DNA of 64,000 nt. Origin: Hirundichthys speculiger. Its lineage: Eukaryota > Chordata > Actinopteri > Beloniformes > Exocoetidae. Both the position numbers and the translations under genes were made by a program. Positions 32,477 to 44,640 of the stretch are shown piece by piece. Where the stretch lies: contig JAGFBZ010002324.1 of NCBI GenBank assembly GCA_018398805.1, positions 310,001-374,000 on the forward strand, written 5' to 3'. Position 1 is the stretch's first letter. Every line of letters begins with the position of its first letter. The notes under the pieces were generated by a model that did no database searches, was not told the origin of the DNA, and saw only the letters and a program-made list of their open reading frames with translations.

Positions 32477-33568
32477 TTTTTACTTGTTTTTCTGTGCTTT
32501 GTCTGCTGGTTCCACTCGCTGCGGTCCTGATCGGTGAGAGAAAGCTCTTTTCGGCCGAAATATTCCGTAGGTTTTGAGGAATCCGGTCTCGTGATGGACA
32601 ACAGCAGCGACTGGACGGGGACAAGGTCGGACGAACGAACGGACCACTGTTCTGGTGAGTGGAAATTATTTTGTCTGTCTGATCACTGAGCTGCGACAGA
32701 GCGGTGAGGAGTTTTGTCTGTTTGGGGTACCCTGGGTGTTTGTTTTGTGTTGTTTTCGGCTGCATGGTGTTTTCTTAGCTGTTCTGTGCCCTGTGAGCCA
32801 CACTGCCTCGTCTGTGGGTCTCTAGTCTGTGGGGAGACTTTGCACCGGAGTTTTCTGTTGCTGATTGAGTGCCAACCCCTCGTACAGGTGTCGTTGGACA
32901 GCCTGTCGAAACTGCCGTCTTCTGGTGTTACTAGCTGGTGAGCTAGGCTGCTCGAGGTGCGCTGTGAGTGCCTCGCGACAGAAGTGGGAAATATTGATTC
33001 CATCGCTTTGTACTGGCTGGACAAAGTGATGGAACGTAAGCAGTTGCGATCCGATGACGATTGGATCTAATGCAAGAGTACGAGATCTCGGAACCAGAAG
33101 TGATTTGAGAAGTAGTAATGGGGCAGTTGCGGATTTAAGTTTGTGCATTAAGTTTGCAAACTGGAAAAAGTTTCAGTTGTGTTGGACCGGGACGGATCGG
33201 CACTGGGCTCATAGGGGCAGGCTGTTTCAGGCTGTTTCAGGCTGTTTCAGGGTTTCAGGCTGTATGAGGAAGTATTCCTGATTTAAAGTATGATGCTGGT
33301 TAAAGCAATAGGCTATGGCTTCGGATGATTGCCTGTTTGACGTTATGAGGTTTGGCAGTTGAGTGTACAAACATGAATTAAAGATTATTAACTCCAGCGA
33401 AAGGCTTTCTGACGATGCGCGTTCTCGATGATCTGGGGAGACAATGCGCGGGCGCGAAGCGAAGAAGCAGCGGTTAAAGGAAAAAAAAAAAAAAAAAAGA
33501 AGACAGATAAGCGCTGCGGTCTGAGCAAGCACTGGGGAACCAGGAAGAGGCACTGTAGTTTTTTGGGA

Positions 33569-33697
33569 ATGGGGCAAATCTATTCGTTCACAAATTTAGA
33601 CGTTTTAGAAGACGTTTTTACCGGCAGGAAAGCCGGGAGTGTAACTGTTATCAGACCGAACCTGTCTGGCGCAGTAAGTTCTGCGTGCGGAACTTGA
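33569..33697 (+). pseudogene. gag N-terminal remnant
   Basis: About 1.1 kb downstream of the 5' LTR an ATG opens a 43-codon frame beginning MGQIYS, a possible N-myristoylation signal like those of retroviral Gag matrix proteins, then stops at 33695-33697. No recognisable capsid or nucleocapsid region follows. The assignment rests on position and the MGxxxS start only. Confidence 0.4.
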
Positions 33698-35119
33698 CTG
33701 GCCTTCTTCTTTCATTTTCTTCTTCCTTTCTTACCCTAATCTATCTTAACCCTTCACTCGCGTGTACATAGCAGACACAACATGACAATTTCACATCTGG
33801 TCCTCCCCAGAAGTTCTGGGAGTTAACTGTTTCCCCAAAAGCGCTGCGCTGAAGACGTGCGGGGGAGACTCGCCTGCTGCGCACTCCAGACTGCTGCAGC
33901 TGGAGCCTGTGCGCGCTCACGTTTGGAGGAACTGAACTGATTTGCTGTGAATAACAAATGTCTCTCAGCCCCACAGCGGACATCCGACACAGCCGTGTGG
34001 ATCTGGTCAGAGATGAGGGCTCTGACGTCCGTCTTCAATGTGGTGGGACATTGTGCACCAGTTCGCCAGTGGGCTGGAAAAGTGGGTGGCGCCGGCAGCG
34101 GATTGACATCTGGACTCTGCCGTGGACGAGGGGGTGGGGCCAGGTGACATGTCATTACCACACGTACTGATACACAAGAATGCAAATACTGATAAGACAT
34201 CGCAACACATTTTTTCCCTCTGTCCTTGGCTCTTTTGCAATGAAAACTGCTTGCTAAAGTTTTCTGTCGACACTGCGTACTACAAGGTACTACACCTTTT
34301 CACCAATTCAATTTATGATCCAAGAATTAGTCATTTCAGTCATAATATTTGCCTCAAATAATTTTGCCTGTCTCTGATTCCTCAGTCACCTTGCTAATGG
34401 ACTGCATCCATACCGAAGTTAATTAATTTGTAAATTCTGCCTCAAGGTAATTAAGATGAAGATGGAGATCACTTGGTTTGTCCATTCCTCTGCCAACAAC
34501 AATAACCATTTTTTTTGTGTGTTTTTGTCTATTTTATGTTTATAAGAAGGAACATGGTAAAATAAGAAACTGAAATCACAATATTATACTGGTCTATGCA
34601 TTGTAGTGCGTGCCAGTGGCACAGACTCTGAGTCAGGGAAATTGGTAACTGCTTGTGATTGTTGTATTATGTGTTGTCTGCAGGAGTGTGAATGTTTCAG
34701 ACGACTCCGACTCTCGAAGGGCTTTGACGACAACATGGGCTCCTTTTGACTGACTGTGTGAGAGCAGGAGACCCTACTGTTTTTTTTTTACCATGCAGAC
34801 AGAAATGCATATCGTGTGTTGTTTCATTCTAGGTGATCACGTGTCGCGCTGTGTTCACCTGGAGGGCGATGTGGGTTTCTGCCTGCTGATCGTGAATTGG
34901 GCCAATTACCAACATTCCAGAACGTTACAACGACGACGTTATGAGCAAAAGGTCCATGCGATGTAGGTTTGATCAAGAATCTCAAACCGGTTGTGATCAC
35001 TCAAAAAATCTGATATTAGGCTGTGTCAGCAATAATATCCAACAGTATTTCAACAATATTGACAGAGGAGGCAGTGATGGGAGTTACACCTGTTTTTAGA
35101 TCTTTGCGCGCTGCAGGTG

Positions 35120-35345
35120 TGATTGTCCATGCCCTGATTCTCCAATCCAAACACTGATTTTTCCTATCAAAAAGAGACGTGAAAATGTCCAGCCAACAGA
35201 GTGGCATTTCGGACAGGCTTCCTAGTTCAGCTAAATGGTTTTCTGTTGTCGATTTGGCTAATGTTTTTCCGGTGTTCGACCTACAGGGTGAACCTTGGAC
35301 ATTCACCCGTCTGTGTCAAGGTTGCTGTGAACAGAAACAGGTGAT
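35120..35345 (+). pseudogene. retroviral reverse transcriptase fragment
   Basis: Two overlapping frames give FPIKKR and then, in a shifted phase, SAKWFSVVDLANVFPV and a TFTRLCQG-type segment. These match the part of RT around the first catalytic Asp (in VVDLAN) and the region before the LPQG-type motif. The fragment is cut on the right by the LINE insertion and the YxDD active site was not found, so a large part of RT is missing. Confidence 0.6.
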
Positions 35346-35380
35346 GTCCTTTGTAGGGATGGGTTCTTATTGTCAGGTGT

Positions 35381-36700
35381 TTGAATTGAATTGAATTGAA
35401 AATACTTTATTGATCCCTTGCGGATTAATAAATTTAATTTAATGCAAATTAAATGCTTTAATTCCCTTAAAGAATTTCCCTTGCGGGAAATTCTTTTGTT
35501 GCAGTGCTTCATCCTCAGGGGCGGCGCAGGGGGGTAGCTTGCAGTTGCTATAGCAACCTCAAAATATGGCTTGGCAACCTCAAAGCAACCCCAAGAATGG
35601 AGACTATTAAAAATGAAAATCTTAATTGTGTTAAATAAAGTAAAAATGGTGACAATTTAATTTAAAATTAATTTAATGTGTTTTTGCTTTAAATTAAAAT
35701 AGAAGGAAGACAATTAAAAACGATGAGAGCTGGCCTGCAGGGGTCACGCGAAGTCAGTTTGGGAAATAAAAAACCGGGCCGTTAGGAAAGTGACATCAAA
35801 ATGGAGGCTATCTGTTGAAGCGTAAGTCTGCCAGATCCTACTGATGTGAACTTATGTGAATATTAACTGGTTAAAATGTGATGAACAGGTTATTGTTAAA
35901 TGATTTGTAGTCTAGGCTGTTAATGTACATTTCTCACTGCTGTGAAAAGCGGCATGACTATATGGTAAAATTATAATAACGAACTTCAAATTGATTTTTT
36001 TATCTGTTTCATGGCATGCGCGCTAGTTTCAGATAGCGCTGATTAGAATGAGGAGGCCGGTAATGAATGACATACATATCCATATTTATGCTATTTAATT
36101 GGTATTGCAATTAAATTGTCCAGCAACTCCATACAACTGTTTAGCAACAACTAAGCAACTGCAATGAAAATGTTTTGCTGCCGCCATTGTTCATCCTATA
36201 AAAGACCGTTGCATCGGTTAAAGGGATATAAAAACATTAGTGTCTACATATAAAATAAGTAAATTAACACTTTAAATACTACACCTTACCAAGAATTAAA
36301 TATATAAGAATAACAAAATAGACTTAATAACTCTGGCCCACGTGTGCAAATCCAATGTACAAAAATTACAAATAAGAGATTATCAAAATACCCTGTCTAA
36401 TAGTAAAGAAAAAAAGAGAGAAAAGTAACCTAGGTTAAACGGACATATAGAGATACTATAGATTTTACAGATTTAAAGTGATTGGTTGTATAGTGTGATG
36501 GCCACTGGCAGGAATGACATCTGTTCTGTTACAGGAACATGAAGCCTGTGGCTTATTTTTCTGGTAAGCTGGATCCAGATCCAACGTGGATCTCCACGTT
36601 GTTTGTGAGCTGTGGCTGCTGCTGAAAAAGCTGTCTATGCTCACGTGATCTGGTAAGTTATGCTGTTTTGACTCTTTGGGTACCACATGCCGTGTCTATG
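35381..36700 (-). mobile_element. LINE 3' end inserted in the retrovirus, inverted
   Basis: Read on the minus strand it ends in a tail of ATTCA-type repeats after GGGATCAATAAAGTATTTTC (complement of 35385-35412), typical of fish CR1/L2/Rex-like LINEs. The other part resumes right of the MITE at 36198 and contains segments such as GTATAGTGTGATGGCCACTGG that I associate with the 3' region of the same LINE type. The inner boundary near 36700 is approximate. It interrupts pol between RT and RNase H. Confidence 0.55.
35516..36189 (+). mobile_element. hAT MITE nested in the LINE fragment
   Basis: The ends CAGGGGCGGC and GCCGCCATTG are inverted, with an exact 8-bp target duplication TTCATCCT at 35508-35515 and 36190-36197. 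The interior near both ends repeats GCAAC/GTTGC motifs. It has no coding frame. It is the youngest layer of the retrovirus-LINE-MITE nest. Confidence 0.9.
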
Positions 36701-36879
36701 ACACTGTTGGAGCAGAAAATGTCACATTTGTCTGCTGCTAGGTGGGTTTGGTACTAAACAGTTGCCTTTAACTGTTCAATTCCATCTGAAACAGTTCTTT
36801 TTTATTTTGACTGTATTAAATCCAGCCACTTTCATGCCAGGTCCAGAGGACAGCGTACCTCACGATTGTGTGGCTGTGA

Positions 36880-37180
36880 TTAATGAGATTCTGGCTCGCT
36901 TCCACATCATTGTTCGGCCCAGGCAGCTGAACTAGTGGCTTTGACTGAAGCATGCAGATTGGCGAAGGGGTAGAGCGTCACGATTTACATGGACAGCAGG
37001 TATGGGTTTGGTGTTTGTCATGAAGGTGGATGCTCTCTTGGGGGCCATCTTCCTGCCCAGTTCCGTAGCTGTGTGTAAATGTCCGGCTCATGTTAACGGG
37101 CCTGATCATATTTCCGCAGGCAACGCTCATGCAGATGCGGCTGCGAAGGTGGCTGCTCGTTCTCCTGTTAACTGTTCTCT
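36880..37180 (+). pseudogene. retroviral RNase H remnant
   Basis: The frame gives ELVALTEACRLAKG, a stop, then SVTIYMDSRYGFGV (the catalytic DSRY motif) and, after a frameshift, VAVCKCPAHVNGPDH and GNAHADAAAKVAA (the last conserved Asp). Order and spacing match the C-terminal half of retroviral RNase H. It is disrupted by at least one stop and one frameshift. Confidence 0.8.
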
Positions 37181-37329
37181 CGTCTCTGCAGTGGCTTCGT
37201 GCGATGCAGTCTTTCTCCTCCCCGGCTGAGAAACGGTTGTGGCAGCGGGACGGCTGTGGTCTGGGTGATGGCGTGTGGCGTACAGGTGACTCAAGGCCGT
37301 GTTTGCCTAAGCATTTTTCTCTTCCCACT

Positions 37330-38330
37330 TTGCTAGGCTAACGCACGGGCTGGACCACGCATCCCCAGGGGGCCATGCTGTTGACCTTGGCTAAGTACTG
37401 GTTCACGAGAGGGTGCCAGTCCTGCGTGATCTGTTCTGCCCACGACGCGGGAGGGGGAGTGAGGATGCCGCTGGCATCTGACAGACTGTTTGAGTACATC
37501 ATGCTAGATTTTATTGAACTCTCTCCTTGTGAGGGAAAGAAATATTGTCTGGTTGTTGTTGACACGTCTTAAAGTGGGTTGAGGTTTTTAACTTTTCTAA
37601 GGATGTCAGCTCCACAGTGGCAGAGGCTTGGCTGAAGGAGATCCTGCCACGGTGGGAATTCCATCTGAAATCTCCAGTGACAACGGCACTCATTTTGTTA
37701 ACAAAGCCTTGGTGCAGGTAGGGAAGGTTCTGGGGTTTGACCTCAGGTGACACTGTGCCTACCATCCTGCCAGTGGGGGTGCTGTTGAGAGGGAGTATGG
37801 TGTCTTGACGTTTAAGTTGGTAAAGTGTTGTGCAGGAACAGGGTTGTCTTGGCTGAGGCTCTGGAGGCTACCTGTCGTGCTGTGGACTTGAGGAGGCGAG
37901 TGCGATCGGGGGCTACTCTGAGTCCGTTCGAGATCCTCTTTGGCAGAGTGGACGCACCAGATGAGTGTTTCCTTCCTTCATCTGAATTGTGTGAGAATTC
38001 TGTGTTGTCGTATTGAGTTGCACTCTATATTGACACAGATTAACTCACAGGTGACGGTGCCCAGCCTGTACCAGCCAGTGGACCCCTGCACAGCACTCAG
38101 CCAGGAGAGTGGGTCCTGATGCAAGACCTGCTTCAGAGGCGCTAGAGGAACGGAGCAGTGGAACGGTCTTTTCCAGGTTCTGCTAACAACCCACACTGCT
38201 AGTAACATAGCGGAGCGTGCGACCTGGACTCACACCTGCCCCTGCAAACAGTTCCTGATCCAGCTTCTGGCTGCTGGATCCCCAGGTTCCTTGGTATCTC
38301 AGGCTTCTGGAGCCTGTTTGTACCTCTGAG
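37330..38330 (+). pseudogene. retroviral integrase remnant
   Basis: CQSCVICSAHDAG is the CxxC part of the N-terminal zinc region. The core follows with MLDFIELSPCEGK (first catalytic Asp), KYCLVVVDTS, then in shifted phases SDNGTHFVN (second Asp) and GGAVEREYG (Glu). A C-terminal piece with QVLLTTHTAS and ERATWTHTCPCK resembles the SH3-like domain. A (CA)n stretch follows at about 38336-38372. At least four frameshifts or stops interrupt it. Confidence 0.82.
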
Positions 38331-38499
38331 CACACGTACACATACATGCACATACACGCACACACACACACCTGAGCTTGGACAGGAAGGAGGTACTAGA
38401 AAATAAAAAAAAAAAAGAGGAAAAGAGAGACTGATGTTTTTCCAACCAGAGACTGTTACATCACATATTCTTCATCCCACACTGCTGATCGAGAAGAAG

Positions 38500-39570
38500 A
38501 TGGATCCTCCAAGGCTTCCACGATGGGGGAGTGGGGGGGTCCGGGAGGGGGTGAATGTAATATGAAATATGACTATAATATGGGTTTTGTTTCATTTATG
38601 TTGTTTATTCATTTATGTTTTGTTATCATTTTCCTGTGTTTTTGGTTTCATACTCATGTGCCAGGAACATGTGCGACAGCCATGATCTGCTTGAGACGTG
38701 TCCATTCCTGACTATTCGGGTATTTGATTTATAATACGAAATTCAAATGTTGTAACTCAGCTTCAGGATCAGAGCGTTTACATCTTGGTTTACAGCAAGT
38801 CCTTCATAAAGTCCAACACTTTGTGAAGCTCCTGTTGTTTTCTCGTTCGTGTTCTCCTCATGGGCGGCTTCTGGGAAAAAGCGTTTGTGGTCTCGCTAGG
38901 AAGGCCGCATGTGGAGTTCAACGTCGAGATAATAGTGAGGGGTGTCTCCACCCTTACTTGTTATCTTTAAATATCTCTGAGCTTCTCATTTAGGTTAATA
39001 ATTTGGATGTTACTGATAATTCTCAGGTTTATCAAAACTTCTTTATGGGTATTTATGATTCGTGGACTCATCATCATGTTAAATTATTAGTTAATAATTA
39101 GTTAATTATCCCTGTTATCTGTTTCCAAGCGTGAGGTCTAGCCTCATGTTAATTGCGTCTCAGTGGGGCAAAGTTCTTAGGGGTTTAGTTCCTCGGAGGG
39201 GTACTATGAATTTGGTCGGCCAGGTTGGCAATCTGGCGTTTGATTGAACCTTTGAACCTTACATCCTTAGCCTCAGAGGGGGTTTGGGATGTCACAATGG
39301 AGATGCAGCACCACAGGGACTCAGCGGAGCCCTGGGGGTTTGATCTGTGGACATGGCTGACCTCAGGGTCCTGGTACTCAGTATTTTTGAAAGTATTTAC
39401 TCCATTCCATATTGTTTTGGTTCTGTTTTTATTTTCATGTGTGATTCCATGTTTACGCCGCATGATGCTAAAAGCAATGACTTGACATTGTTCTTGCATG
39501 ATCAGAGGTCTGATTTGTTCCCCGACGTCAACTGGGGGGGTGCACCTGCGGGTGCTTCTGAGAATTGAAT
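38500..39570 (+). pseudogene. env remnant with transmembrane anchor
   Basis: Scattered frames fill the region between integrase and the 3' LTR. The clearest is at 39225-39485, with FDLWTWLTSGSWYSVF followed by a hydrophobic stretch (HIVLVLFLFSCVIPC) like the membrane-proximal and anchor part of a retroviral transmembrane subunit. An upstream frame (38523-38711) has another hydrophobic stretch. The surface subunit cannot be recognised. Decayed and non-functional. Confidence 0.5.
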
Positions 39571-39980
39571 GTTCTTCTTTGCTTTAGATAGTCTTGTGGC
39601 CTTTTTTCCCACTGGGTTTTTGGCCTAGTCTAGAGTAGATAGTCTCTAGGGGGTCTTTTGCCGTTCCCCTTATTTTCGGAATCTGACAATCTAAATTGTA
39701 CTAAAATTCAAAATTCAAACTCTAAATTTAATCACTTTAATCATTTTAACCAATCAACTGATTCCAATCTGAGCTGCAAACCGTGAAACATAGCTGGGGA
39801 CGGGTGTTTGGCCACTAGAGGGATCACATTCAATAGAGTAGACTGTGCTTCATTATTCCCTGTTTAGCTCGCAGTTGTGGGCAGGGCCCTTTGGGCGGGA
39901 ACAGCGTGCTCTACTGCTGTGATCTAGATAAGCTTTTCATATATGCCAAGAAAATGGGGTGCAAAAACAAAAGTAGGGAT

Positions 39981-40384
39981 TGTTATGTTAAAGATTGCAT
40001 TTTGAGCTAAAGGGCTGTGTCATGAGTCCATGACTTCTGGTCTCGATTCCTGCGTGTTCGAAGGCCACAGTTTTGTTATCGTTCAGGCTCCAACGAGTCT
40101 GCCGAGTTTGACGTCTAGAGAATTATCCAAGGTCCTGATGTTTTCCTGTGATCTTTAAAGGCAACTGTTCCCTACTGATACTTTGTCATTCTGAACCATC
40201 CAGCATTCTGTAATGACCTCTCTGAATTTTGCATGCAGACTTGGAGAATAAAACTCCGTTTTGCACCTCCGTCAGTTGTCAGTGCTTTGTTTAATAACCA
40301 AATTGGCTGCATCACCGGAACACAAGTATGGTTGAATTTGAGTGTATGCTTTTGAGTGAGATATGCCCAAATTTCAACATAACA
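39981..40384 (+). repeat. 3' LTR
   Basis: It begins TGTTATGTTAAAG after a purine-rich stretch (AAAACAAAAGTAGGGA, a possible polypurine tract) and ends TTTCAACATAACA. At 404 bp it is 33 bp shorter than the 5' LTR, because it lacks the inverted arm of the palindrome. Only a few single-base differences from the 5' LTR are seen elsewhere. Confidence 0.92.
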
Positions 40385-40389
40385 AAAGG

Positions 40390-40765
40390 AAATGGGGAAT
40401 TTTCACACTCAATGCAACCCCCCCCCCCCAAAAAAAAAACAAAAAAACGAAACAAGACAATAATATTGACTCGTTTCAGCAGTGATGTGAACTACTGAGA
40501 TGATGCAAAGCACTAATTGCAACTTTTAGTGTAGAATTTTTTATTTTCGCTTAATTTAACTTTTATTTGAGGAGGGAGAAACTCTAGAGATTTATAATCC
40601 TTTCAGAAAGTCCCCTGGCCCCCAGTGAAGACAGACATCAATGATGGGTCCAAACAGACCAGCAGCAGTTATGGTTGGTCCAACGGAGTCACACGAGCCA
40701 AAGAATCTTTAATTAAATCACAAAAAAAAAAAAAAAAAAAAAAAAATCTAAGACAGAAAGACCAA
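40390..40765. other. no recognised gene
   Basis: A C-run followed by an A-rich tract lies at about 40420-40460 and a 25-nt A-run at about 40721-40746. Nothing else is supported. Confidence 0.35.
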
Positions 40766-41879
40766 GGGCCTAATTTTCCGCCAAACCTCCTAAAGCTGCT
40801 ATTAAGGGATAGCGGGTAGCAGGAGGGGCGTTCCCCCGCAAAGAACGCAATCTTCCACCTTCCCAAACCTGAGATCTTACCTGCGCTAACCGCTACATTA
40901 TGCATAGGAGTGGTTAGGGTGTTCCACCTGTTTAACCAATCAGTGCGTCAGCAGCCTTTGCCTTTAAGAGCAGGTTGCGCTACCAGCAAACCGCTATGGA
41001 GCGTGTTTTCATCCAGATCAGAGCAGCTCTCAAGTGCAGCTCGTCTGGGACTCTGCAAAACAGACAATTCCTATCGGCTACCTGAAAGTCCCAGATAGTT
41101 GGTGCGCTCCCGGTAAACGTGGCCAGGCAGAGCCGCGGGAACGTATCCTCAGCAGGGGGTTCTGGGAGTCTGGGACAGCTGTGCGTCTTGGCGCAGCTGA
41201 TGTGCCTTTTAGAATACTGCAGAATAGGGTTAGGGTTAGGGTTACTGCAGAATGAATCGTTGGATGCGCATTTAAAGATCAGGAACAATTAATGTTCCTG
41301 TTCCTCCTCGACCACCAACAGTTTCAGACATATCAGAAATAAATTCCCGCACCCAACCTTTTCCAGCTTGACACCAGAGACAAATATCTCCTTGGTTTCC
41401 TCCACAGCAGACATCTGGATGAGATCATGCCACAGCTGTACAGACTGACGTGTCTGGCCGTGACTATTCCCACATCCACCACAACTGCTGACCAGACATC
41501 CTCTGACCTCAAGAGAATAAAAACGTCTGACAGTAATACGGTGATGCGTAATCCAGAGGTAGAGCTGTTTGTGCACGTCCACATGTGACCAGGTGGACGC
41601 ACAATTATGCCATTTGGATGCGCTCTTTTGCGCGCCGACATGCGGGTAGCAGGTGGTCTGACCACCCACGAGCCGCAGTCTTAAACCCGCGATCGCAAGA
41701 TACAGAGTTTGCGGAAAGCACAAAAGACACGCCCATTGCCACACCTACTATGTGAGTAAGGGAGTCGGCACAGCAGATATCGGCTTTAGGGAAGCGGAAG
41801 ATTGCATTAGCGGTTAGTGGAGGTTCCTAAACCTGCAATTTGTGGGTAGCGGGTAGTGGGACGTGTACAATCGGGGCCC
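40766..41879 (-). mobile_element. Harbinger-like element, longer inverted copy
   Basis: It shares both ends, in inverted order, with the MITE at 21934-22357: GCCAAACCTCCTAAAGCTGC and TAGCGGGTAGC near the left, and GGGTAGCGGGTAGTGGGACG with GTGTACAATCGGGGCCC at the right. The interior (about 41000-41750) is absent from the short copy. A (TTAGGG)3 stretch lies at about 41226-41243. A TWA target duplication is not clear here. Confidence 0.6.
41289..41744 (-). pseudogene. possible remnant of an element-encoded protein
   Basis: A 151-codon minus frame fills the interior of the Harbinger-like element. Its middle part (SSCGGCGNSHGQTRQSVQLW followed by HDL) loosely recalls the Myb/SANT-like protein of Harbinger elements (V.....RT..EVRKKWHDL). 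The likeness is weak and the frame may be chance. Confidence 0.25.
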
Positions 41880-43228
41880 AAAAGTCCAGTGTAAAAAGCC
41901 AAACAATAGATGATCTGATAAATCAGGCAATGAGAGACAAAACTGAGATATAAACAAACACACTGAGAACTAGTTTGATAACAAGGTTCAGATGGAAACA
42001 AGCACCAGAGTGAGGTTAAATGAACACAAAACAGCAGCTCAGCAAACCAATGACCACAAGAACGCCAAGACTAAAACTTCAGAAACCTTAACAGCACAGG
42101 AAAACGAGACGATAAATGTGGATGGATCACACATCAACACACACAAAGCAAAGAAACAAAAAAAAAACCCAGATTGTGACGGCAGCACGTGTTAATAAAG
42201 CTGCATGTGTTCCCGCTGCAGGGCGGTTTATGGATGTTAAGACTGGAGATGCCCATGGAAACCAAAGCTAATTATGAGGAACTGTCAGCTCGCCACAAGC
42301 TGACAGATCGTTAACCTTCAGGCAACGAGGCTTTTCTAATGCAGTTTGGTTAAATGACTGATGAGAGAAAGTGTCTCTGGTGCAACTCTAAGTCAGAAAA
42401 CAGCTGGGATAACATGAGGAAATGCCACATTTCTTGTCACAACACCTAAAAGCCATTCAGGCATTGAAAATAGCATGTTTAGTTGTTTTAGGCCATTTCT
42501 TCCAGCAAACACGTCCCAAGGTGTGAACCAATATGAGGCACATTGTTAACTGGGGACAGGTCAGAGCTGCAGACGGGCCAGTCCAGTGACATTTCTGCAT
42601 TAACCAGACCATCCTGATGCCTCTGAGCCCAGAGACATCAGCGCCATCTCTGAACAAGGTTAGTAGAGCCCTCTTTTGTTGTACAGTAAAGTTTTTAAAT
42701 AGCACAAAGGAACGTTTGTTGTGTTTAGCTCAGTGGGTCCCCCTATAGGCATGGAAGTAAAACTGCTGTTTTGGGATTACTTCTGCTTGGTCTCTTACTA
42801 AGTTACCCTCTCACAAACTATAGGAAAGAATATTTATCTATCTGGCACGTTGTCACATTGTCTCAGCTTTTTTTCTCTTCTTTGAGTCAGAGTCAGTCTC
42901 TTAGTGTGAACGGGTTCAGTTTTTAATATAGTTTAATTTGTCTTTTTTTTACATTGCAGACTGAACCTCTATCAGTAGATCTTTTTCGGAGCCTTGAAGA
43001 CATAGACCTCATCCAAAGATATTATCATACAGTATAATAGCAACTGATACAAACAGGTTTCACTGCCTTTCACATCCCTAAAGCAGCAACGATCCACCCA
43101 TCCTTAACTTTTACCTGCTGATTTAAGGGTCACAGGAGTCATGACCGGTGACCTCATTTTTCATCTTACGCTCCGTTAGAGCCAATTTATATGGTTTAGT
43201 GCCATATTCTATTTTTTTTACATTTCCT
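41880..43228. other. no recognised gene
   Basis: Contains a possible DNA-transposon scrap at about 42440-42720 that I cannot classify. Other frames are short. Confidence 0.35.
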
Positions 43229-43240
43229 ATGTTGGGTTCA

Positions 43241-43439
43241 TTTTTTTTTTTTTTTTAAGATTTTTTTGGCTCTAGTGGCCTTTATTGAAAGTTGAGAGAC
43301 AGGAAGGGGGGCAGAGAGAACGGGGAAGACACGTGGGAAAGGGTTGCCGAGCCGGGAATTGAACCCACGACCAGCCGCACGAGGACTGTAGCCCATGCAC
43401 ATGGCCACCCGCCCCAACCACTGCGCCACCAGGGCAGCC
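43241..43439 (-). mobile_element. tRNA-derived SINE
   Basis: On the minus strand the head reads CCTGGTGGCGCAGTGGTTGG (A-box TGGCGCAGTGG) and GTCGTGGGTTCAATTCCCGG (B-box GGTTCAATTCC), the split RNA polymerase III promoter of a tRNA-like sequence. A body with CAATAAAGGCCACTAGAGCC and a poly(A) tail (T-run 43241-43256 on the plus strand) follows. A 12-bp target duplication, ATGTTGGGTT(C/T)A, flanks it (43229-43240 and 43440-43451). Confidence 0.9.
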
Positions 43440-43914
43440 ATGTTGGGTTTATTTAATTTCTATATTGCCTATATTGCCCTCTATATTGGAATATTTAATT
43501 TCTATATTTCTATATTCCGATCCACCTGCCTGTGGAGCGGAAATGGTTTGTCTTTTTAACATGTATTGCACTGGGGATAATCAGGTGTGTTTGTTTCCTG
43601 CATACAAGTTTTTGACCATTAATTTGGGTATTTTTATGCACTTGTCAAGGAATATACCGCTGCATTGTATTTATCATGCAATTGTGCATTTTGGACGGGT
43701 TTTTGTGTGGTGTAAATAAACCCACTTTTGGAGTATTATTGCAAGGGACCTGTGGAATCTAAATATTTAACTAGCAAGTAGCCCGTGAACGCGTCAATTA
43801 CATGTTTAGCCTGGTTTCAGTCACCTCATGGCTTGTAGGTTTATTGTTTTATTTAGTTCAAAATAAGTCAAGCCATTATACGCTCATAAGATGAAACAAA
43901 ACAAATAAAAAAAA

Positions 43915-44640
43915 TAGGGCTGGGCAAGTTAATGCGTTATTATCGCATTAACTCATTAATTTATTAACGCTAAAATTTATTTTATCGCACGTTAACGCAT
44001 GTTGCTTACATGCTTTTGTTTTGAAAAGTCTGTTACTGGCTGCTGCGGAACTGGAAAATAATCAGCAGAAAACATGCGGAAAAGCTAAAACAGACATGGA
44101 GAATGGTAAAAATCCGTGAATTTTACAGTTCAGGTAGCAATATAAACAATTCTGTCTGGAAAACAAAATTCTGGACTGCAACAAAACTTTGTCGTCATTC
44201 CTCCATGTTCCATCAGATCTGCTCCATGTGTTCACTGTCCTGCTGTTCTCTAGCTGGTTACTTCAGTGCGGCTCCATCTAGTGGCACAGATGTGTAATGA
44301 CAACAGAAAGTCCAGTCCTCGATTATAAAACAAATTCAGTTCTGTGGCCCGTTTTTTAATTTCATATAAGTCTAAAATTGAAATATAAAAACAGGCATTT
44401 TTTTCAGGGTTTTTTTGTGTTAAAAAACAAAAAATGTAATAATGTGTCACTTTTAATTTTTTTTTTTTTTTTTAATGACAATTGAAAATGGAAAGAATGA
44501 ATGATACACGGATTGGTAAAGTTACAGAACTTTAACATCGACATTTTCATTTTAAAGTTCTCCCAGACGGAGGATTCAACAGAAACAAGGTTATTTGTAA
44601 CAACTGACAAGTTGAACTCCCCGTTAAAAGTTTCTGCTGT
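43915..44640 (+). mobile_element. hAT-type element, left part (relative of 25797 element)
   Basis: The left end TAGGGCTGGGCAAGTTAATGCG is followed by ATTAACTCATTAA-type repeats as in the copies at 25797 and 48943. A broken BED-like frame (FKVLPDGGFN, NKVIC) occurs at about 44548-44610. The right end was not located, so the limit is approximate. Confidence 0.55.

Larger units (their letters stand above)
32022..40384 (+). mobile_element. endogenous retrovirus, decayed, with both LTRs
   Basis: Two long terminal repeats (32022-32458 and 39981-40384) enclose remnants of gag, pol and env in the usual order. The 5-bp target duplication AAAGG flanks the element (32017-32021, 40385-40389). The pol motifs look like those of gamma/epsilon-type fish retroviruses rather than Gypsy elements, and an env-like transmembrane region is present. 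The reading frames are full of stops and frameshifts. A LINE fragment (35381-36700) carrying its own hAT MITE interrupts pol. No functional protein can be expected. Confidence 0.85.

Noticed and set aside
33947..34170. Plus-strand frame starting MSLSPTADIRHSRV as a gag or accessory protein
   Set aside because: It lies in the expected gag/pol interval of the retrovirus but shows no recognisable capsid, zinc knuckle or protease motif.
43340..43439. A tRNA gene on the minus strand
   Set aside because: A- and B-box sequences are present, but they belong to a SINE with a poly(A) tail and a 12-bp target duplication.
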